Shown piece by piece: positions 45,401 to 52,207 of a DNA stretch of 52,207 nt; the first letter of the stretch is position 1; each line of letters starts with the position of its first letter. The stretch comes from Lachnospiraceae bacterium KH1T2 (lineage in GTDB: Bacteria > Bacillota > Clostridia > Lachnospirales > Lachnospiraceae): NCBI GenBank assembly GCA_900114405.1, contig FOSY01000020.1:1-52207 (forward strand), written 5' to 3'. The notes below the pieces were generated by a model. It was not told the DNA's origin. It made no database searches and worked only from the letters and a program-made list of their open reading frames with translations. The translations under genes and the position numbers were made by a program.

Positions 45401-45429
45401 AGAATAACATTTCTAAAGACTTTCTACAA
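45401..45429 (-). promoter_or_regulatory. Promoter of the leader-MFS unit
   Basis: Minus-strand -35 TTGTAG (45429-45424) and -10 TATTCT (45406-45401) are 17 bases apart. They lie 14 bases downstream of the GH146-like stop codon and put the transcript start about 10 to 15 bases before the leader ribosome site. Confidence 0.6.
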
Positions 45430-45442
45430 GCTCTTTTTTCAC

Positions 45443-48400
45443 TCATTCCTCGGCAGTCTTGTCCATGACACCTTTTGAATTAAAATGATAGCGAACACCA
45501 TCTACTGTCTGCCAGCCGCTAACTCTCTTTCCATCTGCATTGAAGTAATACTTCTTACCATCTACGGTAACAAATTCATTAGATGCAAGCTTTCCATCTT
45601 CCTTTGCGTAGTAATATGAACCCCATACATTTACGAATTTACTCTTACAAAGCTTACCATCCTTGAACATATAGAATCTGTCGCCATCAACTTCAAGCAG
45701 TTTGCTCTTAACAATCTGTCCATTTTCATCTGCATAGTATGTATCACCATCATGCTCGAAGAATGTACCTGTTTCCTGAGCTCCTTCAGCATTAAAGTAA
45801 TATCCCTTACCCCAGATATTCACTATAGCATTACTTACCAAAGCTCCATCTTTGCCCGCAAAGTAAGTTACACCATCAACTGTGACCTTACTATTCTTGA
45901 TAAGCTGACCCTTATCATTAGCATACATTTTATTTCCTTCGCATTTAAAGAATCCTGTTACAAGCTCATCGTTATTGTCATATACGTAAGTATGTCCCCA
46001 GGCATTCTTAAATGTATAGGAAATCTCTTCCTCCGGCTTTTCCACATTAAGTGACGCAGAGCTCACTCTCTTTGAAGCGATTGCAGAAATTTCATCTGCT
46101 GTAAGTGTACTATTGAATAATAAAACATCATCTACAAGACCCTTATAAATCGTATCCCAGATATTCACTCCGAAATAGAGTCCTGCGCCTGACTGTGTCA
46201 TAATGTCCTTTGCAACATCACCTTCCTCAATAAGTTCACCATTAAGATAAAGTCTTCCAACTGCATATTTAGCAGAATCATCACTCTGTTCAACTGTAAA
46301 CACAACATTCTGCCACTCATTCTTCTTGTAAGCTCCTGTTGCTTTATTGTTTACATACTCATTAGCATTATGAGACCAAATTCTTGCGCTTGTTGTAAGG
46401 TTAAGCCAATACTCCGGTCTGAATGTACCACCTGCTATAACAGGGTTAACATCACTTCCTACAGCATCAGGATTGATCCATGCACTGATAGTATAATTCT
46501 TGCCAAGAACAGAAGAATCATCCAAAAGTTCTAATCCATATTTACCGTCAAGTGAAATTGCCTTATCAAATACACCTTCTGTGTACTCATACTTCGCATC
46601 TTCGACATGCTTAATTGACTTATCTACTGCAGCTGGAGCTTCACCATCAAAAGTAACAGCTTTTACAAGGCTATCTGTGAGGTCAAGTCCTGAGAAGTCT
46701 TTTTCCAATTTCAGCTTGTAATCTGTATAATTTTCAAAATCTTCCGCATAAACTCTTAAATCATACTCATTTGACTCTCCGCTGAATTTAAGTTCTCTTT
46801 CTGACTTTTCATCAATTGCACTTCCATTAAGTTCAATATAACCATTCTCATCTTCAATATTAAACTTAACTGTCGGAACTTCGTTATAAGGAATTTTGAC
46901 TACTATTTCGTTACTATCAACTTCAAATTCCTCACCATTACATTCAATCGATCTAAGAGCATTTTCTGACCTAAATGCTCTGTAAAGAGCAAGGCTCTTT
47001 GCTATCTTAGCCGAATCCTCATCTTCCGGTGCAGAGAACTTGATCTCTATTACCTTTATAGTCTTTTCCTCACCGTCCTCTGAGATGTCAAGGTCCTTAA
47101 TATTTTCATCTATCACATCTGCCGGGATCGTATAAAGTTTCTGATAATAGTTTTTCTCATCTTCAGCCGAAAGAGTTCTATTGTCTGCCTTAGCATTTTC
47201 ACTTGCTACAGTCTCATCTTCAACAACATAATCTCCAACGCTGATCTTGATCCTATTACCTGCTTCATCCTTAGGATAAGTTACAAGCAGATAATTATCT
47301 TCATTCTCACGTGCTTCAAGAACATAGCTGAAAGAATCTCCTGAAACTGTCTTTCTTGTAAGTTTTGGTGCATCTTCTCCTATAGACGTTCCATTCTCAT
47401 CGATCAGACCGTATGCAGTTCCATCAGCAAGAGTATACTGATTTTCATACTGTCCTCTACCAATCTGTTCAACAGCGCTTATCTTTGAATTGTTCTTCCT
47501 GTTGCTTTCTTTATCAGAAATAACCTGCTCAGAAGCTCTTCCCTCGGTATCAATATAGTAATTCCAATATATACCATAGCTCTGCTCATTCTGTTTATAA
47601 TGAGGCGTAAATGTGTATGAAGGTGACACTCCCTCAAGTCTGAATGTTAATGAGTCATCATCTTTTACCAGATACTTATCGATATTGTCGATAAAATCTT
47701 CTACAGAATCTTCTGCTTTAATAGCTATAGCGTCACTTGCAACAGCCTTCGTTGTAGGAACCTTAACTCCCATTCCATGATATCCTGTAGTCTGTGCATC
47801 TGTTCCAAGCTGAGCACTTAAAACAAATGGACCATACTTAAATGCATAAGCGCTGTCTGAATCAGGCAGACCATATGCCTGAACATGCATTGGAAGCTCT
47901 ACAGTGAACGTAGCACCATCTTTAATCTTCTCATTAGGTATTATAATATAACCACCGTTTGTATCAAAATCGTACTCTTCTCCATCAAACTTAACCTTTA
48001 CTGCATCCTTATCTGTCCAATCCGGAATACGAAGTCTAAGGTCAACATCTGTTTCTCCTGAAACCTCAAAATTCATTACATCAGACTCCGCAAGGCTTCC
48101 TGTCTGAGTAATTGTATATCCGTCACCGGTCATTTTCGATGCAAGGTAGAGATTTACGATCACATCATCACCATTCTCAAAGTAGATGCTGTCTTCCAAC
48201 TTTGTAAAGTTCTCATATCCCGTACCAGTGCAGCACCAGAAGTTAGTATCCAGCGAACTATACACTTTCTGATAACCTGTATCCATTGGCTGGAAATACA
48301 TTGTCATACCTGTCTTATGTTCCTGTGAAGACATGATAGCATTGATCAATGTATTCTCATAATAATCAGCATACTTCTTTTCTCCTGTAATTCTGAAAAG

Positions 48401-50434
48401 CTTTCTGCTCAGTTTAAGCATATTATATGTATTACAGGTTTCATTATTGGTATTTGTCCTCTCATCCTCTAATACATTATCAGCACCAAAGTGCTCATCT
48501 TCACTATTTCCGCCTGTTACATAAGTGTGCTTATCAATAACCATCTGCCAAAATGCTTCTGCATATTCCAGATACTCGGTCTGAGTATTGTCTGTTTCAT
48601 AGCGGTTAAGCGCACCAAGGAACTTCGGAATAGTCGTATTAGCATGCTTGCCATTCAATATATTTGTTTTGTTTGCCTTTACTGCCTCAAATAATGCCGT
48701 TTCATCAAACTGATGAGCAGCAGTCTTAAAGTCTTCTCTATTAGATGCATTTGATACCTTGTACAACTCATACAGTGCATCATTCATTCCACCATATTCT
48801 ATTCCGAGAACTCTTGATCTAGTTGACGAAGACCAGTTATTTGCCCTATTTGCAACCCATGTTCCAAGCTTCTCTGCAACTTTAAGTGCTTCTTCATTTC
48901 CTCCAATCTCATATGCATCAACAAGTCCGGCAAGGATCTTATGCATTGTATACCACGGAACCCATGCCTGTGTGATAATATTTGTGCTTCCTCTTTCTAC
49001 ATTATCAAACTGCAAGTCTACATCATTCTTAAATGAGTCATTCGGAAGTGAAGCACCAAAAAGGAATCCTTCATACTCTGTTCCTTCTGTCATTTCCTGG
49101 CATTCTTTAAGCGAGCTTATGATATAGTCAAGCCTCTCAATAGCCTCCTTCTTCTTTGTCTCATCCAGTCCCGGATTTACAACTGCGGTAGACAATGCTG
49201 AAATGTAGTGACCTAAGATGTGACCACCTATAAGACCATTTTCCCAACTTCCCGGATATCTGGTCTTATTTTTCATAAAAGTATTTATCTTATTTGTATC
49301 TGTCATTCCTGATGCATATGCAGCTGTCTCTCTAAATCCCGCAAGAAGTCTATCAGCATCAAGCTTAAGCATATTGCTGACATCTAATTCCAATGCTTCA
49401 TCAAAATACTCATCTGTCACTTCAACATTACTTAATTTAATTGATTCTGAATCAGTCGAACTGCTTAATGCATATACCTTTACAGTGTATGTTACCTTTT
49501 TTTCTGATTCTCCATATTTAAATATCGCAGTAAGCTTTACCTCTGCGTCATCACTACCTGCAGCCGGTCTTGTAACCTTACCTTCATCAGTTATATATTC
49601 CGGATTGCTTGATTCCCACGAAATCGTACTTCCTGCACTGCCTTCTGTAGGCAATGCTATATCACTTATAGCTGTTTTAGGCACATTTACTGCATCTACA
49701 TCAGTCTCCAATATTGACTCTTCACCACCAGCCTTAATAGTGATATATGTCATATTGACAGCCAGATTGGAGCTTCCTGTTCCAATGGCATCTACTGTAA
49801 GCTCTCCATCTTTAACTTCTACTGCTGCAGTAACAGTTGTTTCTCCATTCCCAACAGCAATATTCTCTTTTATTAATTCTTCATCATCCTGCCCTTTGTT
49901 AATATAAAGCGACGGAGATTTAGAACATCCCCATGGATCTGCAAATCCTACCTCCAGTAGATATGAACCATTCTCCAGCTCAAATTTGTATGACAAATTC
50001 CTTGTCGTAATACCACTTTCATACTGATTTTTTGTATATCTATTTGTGCTGAGTTTAGAACTCTGATCCCCTGAAACATATTCAAACGGCCATGTCCATG
50101 CTGTAGAAACGCCGCCTAATGAACATTTTCCATTATTAGAACCATCGCCAACGTCTTTGTCATTTATGCCCCACATATAGCCGGTCTTAGCATCTTTCCC
50201 ATAAATCTGATCGGTAACGGAGTTATGACTTCCCAGCTTTCCATCATTTGGTGCAGTTGATGTGTTGATATCTCCACAGTCAACCGCATAGACCACAGAA
50301 CTATTCGAATTATCCTGTTTTGCAGTTGTATCTGCATACACCACACTGCCAGCAAGCGGAGAAGTAACAAGAGCTGCACTCATCAAAAGTGAAACTCCTC
50401 TCTTCCCATTCATGACCTTTTTCCTTTTCCCCAT
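45443..50434 (-). CDS. Cell-wall-bound GH146-like beta-L-arabinofuranosidase
   Basis: The start is ATG 50434, 11 bases after GGAGG (a TTG at 50452 is in frame), giving 1663 residues. After a signal peptide come a malectin/CBM-like domain (about 47-236) and an Ig-like domain (about 250-322). The GH127/GH146-type catalytic domain follows, with Glu665 and Cys667 (NNETCNTYNM) and Cys734/Cys735 (NFWCCTGTGYEN), and a likely acid/base Glu647 in TGGNSEDEHF. The CCxGTGxEN form is that of GH146 rather than GH127 (CCPPN). A LamG domain (about 1253-1453) and cell-wall-binding repeats (about 1470-1663) complete it. It likely releases beta-linked L-arabinofuranose outside the cell. It is divergent from an AraC regulator. 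Confidence 0.88.
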   Translation of the reverse strand: MGKRKKVMNGKRGVSLLMSAALVTSPLAGSVVYADTTAKQDNSNSSVVYAVDCGDINTSTAPNDGKLGSHNSVTDQIYGKDAKTGYMWGINDKDVGDGSNNGKCSLGGVSTAWTWPFEYVSGDQSSKLSTNRYTKNQYESGITTRNLSYKFELENGSYLLEVGFADPWGCSKSPSLYINKGQDDEELIKENIAVGNGETTVTAAVEVKDGELTVDAIGTGSSNLAVNMTYITIKAGGEESILETDVDAVNVPKTAISDIALPTEGSAGSTISWESSNPEYITDEGKVTRPAAGSDDAEVKLTAIFKYGESEKKVTYTVKVYALSSSTDSESIKLSNVEVTDEYFDEALELDVSNMLKLDADRLLAGFRETAAYASGMTDTNKINTFMKNKTRYPGSWENGLIGGHILGHYISALSTAVVNPGLDETKKKEAIERLDYIISSLKECQEMTEGTEYEGFLFGASLPNDSFKNDVDLQFDNVERGSTNIITQAWVPWYTMHKILAGLVDAYEIGGNEEALKVAEKLGTWVANRANNWSSSTRSRVLGIEYGGMNDALYELYKVSNASNREDFKTAAHQFDETALFEAVKANKTNILNGKHANTTIPKFLGALNRYETDNTQTEYLEYAEAFWQMVIDKHTYVTGGNSEDEHFGADNVLEDERTNTNNETCNTYNMLKLSRKLFRITGEKKYADYYENTLINAIMSSQEHKTGMTMYFQPMDTGYQKVYSSLDTNFWCCTGTGYENFTKLEDSIYFENGDDVIVNLYLASKMTGDGYTITQTGSLAESDVMNFEVSGETDVDLRLRIPDWTDKDAVKVKFDGEEYDFDTNGGYIIIPNEKIKDGATFTVELPMHVQAYGLPDSDSAYAFKYGPFVLSAQLGTDAQTTGYHGMGVKVPTTKAVASDAIAIKAEDSVEDFIDNIDKYLVKDDDSLTFRLEGVSPSYTFTPHYKQNEQSYGIYWNYYIDTEGRASEQVISDKESNRKNNSKISAVEQIGRGQYENQYTLADGTAYGLIDENGTSIGEDAPKLTRKTVSGDSFSYVLEARENEDNYLLVTYPKDEAGNRIKISVGDYVVEDETVASENAKADNRTLSAEDEKNYYQKLYTIPADVIDENIKDLDISEDGEEKTIKVIEIKFSAPEDEDSAKIAKSLALYRAFRSENALRSIECNGEEFEVDSNEIVVKIPYNEVPTVKFNIEDENGYIELNGSAIDEKSERELKFSGESNEYDLRVYAEDFENYTDYKLKLEKDFSGLDLTDSLVKAVTFDGEAPAAVDKSIKHVEDAKYEYTEGVFDKAISLDGKYGLELLDDSSVLGKNYTISAWINPDAVGSDVNPVIAGGTFRPEYWLNLTTSARIWSHNANEYVNNKATGAYKKNEWQNVVFTVEQSDDSAKYAVGRLYLNGELIEEGDVAKDIMTQSGAGLYFGVNIWDTIYKGLVDDVLLFNSTLTADEISAIASKRVSSASLNVEKPEEEISYTFKNAWGHTYVYDNNDELVTGFFKCEGNKMYANDKGQLIKNSKVTVDGVTYFAGKDGALVSNAIVNIWGKGYYFNAEGAQETGTFFEHDGDTYYADENGQIVKSKLLEVDGDRFYMFKDGKLCKSKFVNVWGSYYYAKEDGKLASNEFVTVDGKKYYFNADGKRVSGWQTVDGVRYHFNSKGVMDKTAEE

Positions 50435-50561
50435 TCTGTTTAATACCTCCAAATAATTTTTATTTCCTTCTCTATGTATTAATGTAAATACAAATAGATA
50501 AAATTTACATAGCTACAAGTTTTAATTTTTATAAAAAGGTTTTGTATTTTGGTTGGAAGTG

Positions 50562-50584
50562 TTGTGTTTTTGTACGATTGTGTT
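50562..50584. repeat. Short direct repeat TTGTGTT in the GH146-AraC divergent region
   Basis: Two copies of TTGTGTT (50562-50568 and 50578-50584) are 16 bases apart in the 327-base divergent intergenic region (50435-50761). It could be an AraC-type site, but the motif is short and A/T-rich. Nothing else in this region is recognisable apart from the promoter at 50601. Confidence 0.3.
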
Positions 50585-50600
50585 ACATTTTTTTACCAAT

Positions 50601-50629
50601 TTGTCTGAAAATATGTGCAATATTACATA
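50601..50629 (+). promoter_or_regulatory. Possible promoter of the AraC-family gene
   Basis: TTGTCT (50601-50606) and TACATA (50624-50629) are 17 bases apart. A TATAAT also occurs at 50637 without a -35 box. The A/T-rich context makes chance matches likely. Confidence 0.35.
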
Positions 50630-50761
50630 TATATTATTATAATTAGCTTAATGAATATGTATTTTAATATAACAGTTACAATACTAATTACTTTAATTGT
50701 GAGGCACGAATAAAACACTATTGATAACCAAATATTAATCAAAAATTGCAGGTGAATTATC

Positions 50762-51634
50762 GTGAAATATTTAGAATTCGAAATTTCTAATCCATTAAAT
50801 TTTAATATGACAGGTAAATTTATAGCTCCTGATAAGAACTGGATTCACATGACGAGGACTTTATATGACTTCGAGTTTATATTCGTAACTAAAGGCACCT
50901 TATACATCGCTACCGACAATATCAAATACGCTATACATGAAGGAGAATATTTGATCTGTCAGCCGATATGTCAGCAATATGGCTATAATTCATCATTATG
51001 TGAGTTTTACTGGAGTCACTTTTCATATAATGAGGTAAAGAATAATCCTAAAGTCTACACTAATCAGAACCTTCCTCAAATACCATACCCATTAAATTCC
51101 AGTAAGATATTCTTACCAATAACCGGAAGCGTTCCTAAACAAGAACGTCTAATCATTTTGCTCAAACAATTACAGGATGATGATCGCAGATACAAAAATC
51201 TCAATCTAAATTCATATATTTTAACATCTGCCTTAAGTGAATTATATTCTCAAATATACCTCACTCATTCTTCAAACAATGATACTTATAAAAACAGCAG
51301 GCTATATTCGGATATACTAGACTATATTTCATGGCGGATAAATGAAAATATAAAAGTAAGCGATATTGCTGATTATCTTGGTTTCAATGCTAAATACATC
51401 ACCACATTTTTCAAACGAGGAAGCGGAATGTCGATAAAGCAATATATTTTAAGAGAAAAAATAAATATCGCCAAAGCACAACTCACAGACAGTCACACGC
51501 CCATAGGAATCATCGGACTTGATCTTGGATTTTCTGATTGTCAAAGTTTTTCTAACACATTTAGAAAGTTAACCGGCCAAAGCCCTTCGTCTTATCGTAA
51601 TACTTATGCCTTAAGTAAAGAATTTCATGTTTAA
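50762..51634 (+). CDS. AraC-family transcriptional regulator
   Basis: The 290-residue protein starts at GTG, seven bases after AGGTG. The N-terminal half is a cupin-like sugar-sensing domain. The C-terminal hundred residues hold two helix-turn-helix motifs: KVSDIADYLGFNAKYITTFFKR, and the typical LGFSDCQSFSNTFRKLTGQSP ending in SYR. It is divergent from the GH146-like enzyme gene and probably activates it in response to a released sugar. Its own regulation is not visible. Confidence 0.92.
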   Translation: MKYLEFEISNPLNFNMTGKFIAPDKNWIHMTRTLYDFEFIFVTKGTLYIATDNIKYAIHEGEYLICQPICQQYGYNSSLCEFYWSHFSYNEVKNNPKVYTNQNLPQIPYPLNSSKIFLPITGSVPKQERLIILLKQLQDDDRRYKNLNLNSYILTSALSELYSQIYLTHSSNNDTYKNSRLYSDILDYISWRINENIKVSDIADYLGFNAKYITTFFKRGSGMSIKQYILREKINIAKAQLTDSHTPIGIIGLDLGFSDCQSFSNTFRKLTGQSPSSYRNTYALSKEFHV

Positions 51635-51650
51635 TTCTTTACACAAGAAA

Positions 51651-51676
51651 AAAGCGAAGAATAAATCTTCGCTTTT
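51651..51676. terminator. Bidirectional terminator between the AraC gene and the tRNA genes
   Basis: Stem AAAGCGAAGA/TCTTCGCTTT with a short ATAAA loop, A/T-rich flanks on both sides. It ends the AraC transcript on plus and the rRNA-tRNA transcript on minus. Confidence 0.85.
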
Positions 51677-51686
51677 CTTAAAATAG

Positions 51687-51759
51687 AGCCGATGAACGGA
51701 CTCGAACCGTTAACCTGCTGATTACAAATCAGCTGCTCTGCCAATTGAGCCACATCGGC
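51687..51759 (-). tRNA. tRNA-Thr (UGU)
   Basis: A 73-base cloverleaf with acceptor GCCGATG/CATCGGC, discriminator T, anticodon TGT at 51726-51724 and T arm AACGG-TTCGAGT-CCGTT. CCA is not encoded. It lies 49 bases after tRNA-Glu on the same strand. Confidence 0.95.
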
Positions 51760-51808
51760 TTATTTAGTTAAGTGGATCAACAGAGAAACATCTATCTGTG
51801 ATCCAAAG

Positions 51809-51880
51809 TGACCCGGACGGGAATTGAACCCGTGTTACCGCCGTGAAAGGGCGATGTCTTAACCTCTTGACCACCGGGCC
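51809..51880 (-). tRNA. tRNA-Glu (UUC)
   Basis: A 72-base cloverleaf with acceptor GGCCCGG/CCGGGTC, discriminator A, anticodon TTC at 51847-51845 in loop CTTTCAC, and T arm CGGG-TTCAATT-CCCG. It follows the 23S rRNA 3' end by about 70 bases. Confidence 0.95.
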
Positions 51881-51949
51881 GGAAATGATGAACACTAAAA
51901 ACCGAACATCAAACCTCATTAACTACATCCATTCTGCTTCCCGATTTCT

Positions 51950-52207
<258 letters not shown>

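Noticed and set aside
49374..49907. A 177-codon plus-strand frame
   Set aside because: It is antisense to the Ig-like and CBM regions of the GH146-like protein and has no ribosome site or recognisable domain.
50732..50742. A half-match to the LacI operator (ATTAATCAA) before the AraC gene
   Set aside because: Only one half-site is present, it lacks the CGTTT part, and the region is A/T-rich.

Overview
The window looks like the chromosome of a low-GC, Gram-positive, plant-polysaccharide-degrading anaerobe of the Lachnospiraceae, most like Butyrivibrio or Pseudobutyrivibrio. This is an inference from gene content. The main reasons are very large secreted glycosidases ending in choline-binding-type (cell-wall-binding) repeats, a GH3 enzyme with reversed domain order, CUT1 sugar ABC genes without their own ATPase, and an AgrC/LytTR two-component system.

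Layout. 1-130 holds the edge of a structured RNA-like sequence and a terminator. 151-2603 carries a SpoIIE-type phosphatase and a YesL-like membrane protein. 2764-8117 is an arabinoside operon on the minus strand: cytosolic GH127 beta-L-arabinofuranosidase, then sugar-binding lipoprotein, then two permeases. 8336-11020 has an Ala/Lys/Glu-rich secreted coiled-coil protein and an unknown membrane-anchored protein. 11223-18108 pairs a LacI regulator with a 1929-residue DUF5695-like surface protein. The same 14-bp operator-like site (TTGATTAANCGTTT) lies at the promoters of the GH127 operon and the giant protein, so the two probably form one regulon. 18316-24224 is a minus-strand run: ImmA/IrrE-type peptidase, MBOAT acyltransferase, SGNH-like partner, UvrD-like helicase. 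24363-25350 has an M50-type membrane protease and two tandem tRNA-Lys(CUU) genes. 25453-30717 holds a MEMO-AMMECR1 fusion, a LysR regulator divergent from an FMN/FAD reductase, and a YgjV-like protein.

30881-50434 is a surface-enzyme island. It contains a domain-reversed GH3 glycosidase divergent from a LytTR/AgrC two-component system, a PHP/CehA-type metallohydrolase, a YibE/F membrane protein, an MFS exporter, and a GH146-like beta-L-arabinofuranosidase divergent from an AraC regulator. All three secreted enzymes end in related cell-wall-binding repeats, and an orphan repeat remnant sits beside the MFS gene. The window ends with tRNA-Thr, tRNA-Glu and the 3' end of a 23S rRNA gene, with no 5S gene between them.

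The most striking single element is upstream of the MFS gene. A promoter, an untracked 27-codon leader ORF with a strong ribosome site, and three mutually exclusive RNA segments precede a terminator hairpin whose 3' arm contains the MFS Shine-Dalgarno sequence. This is the architecture of ribosome-stalling attenuation, as known for inducible drug-resistance genes.

Gene identities come from recognised motifs read by eye. No database search was run, and domain boundaries in the giant proteins are approximate.
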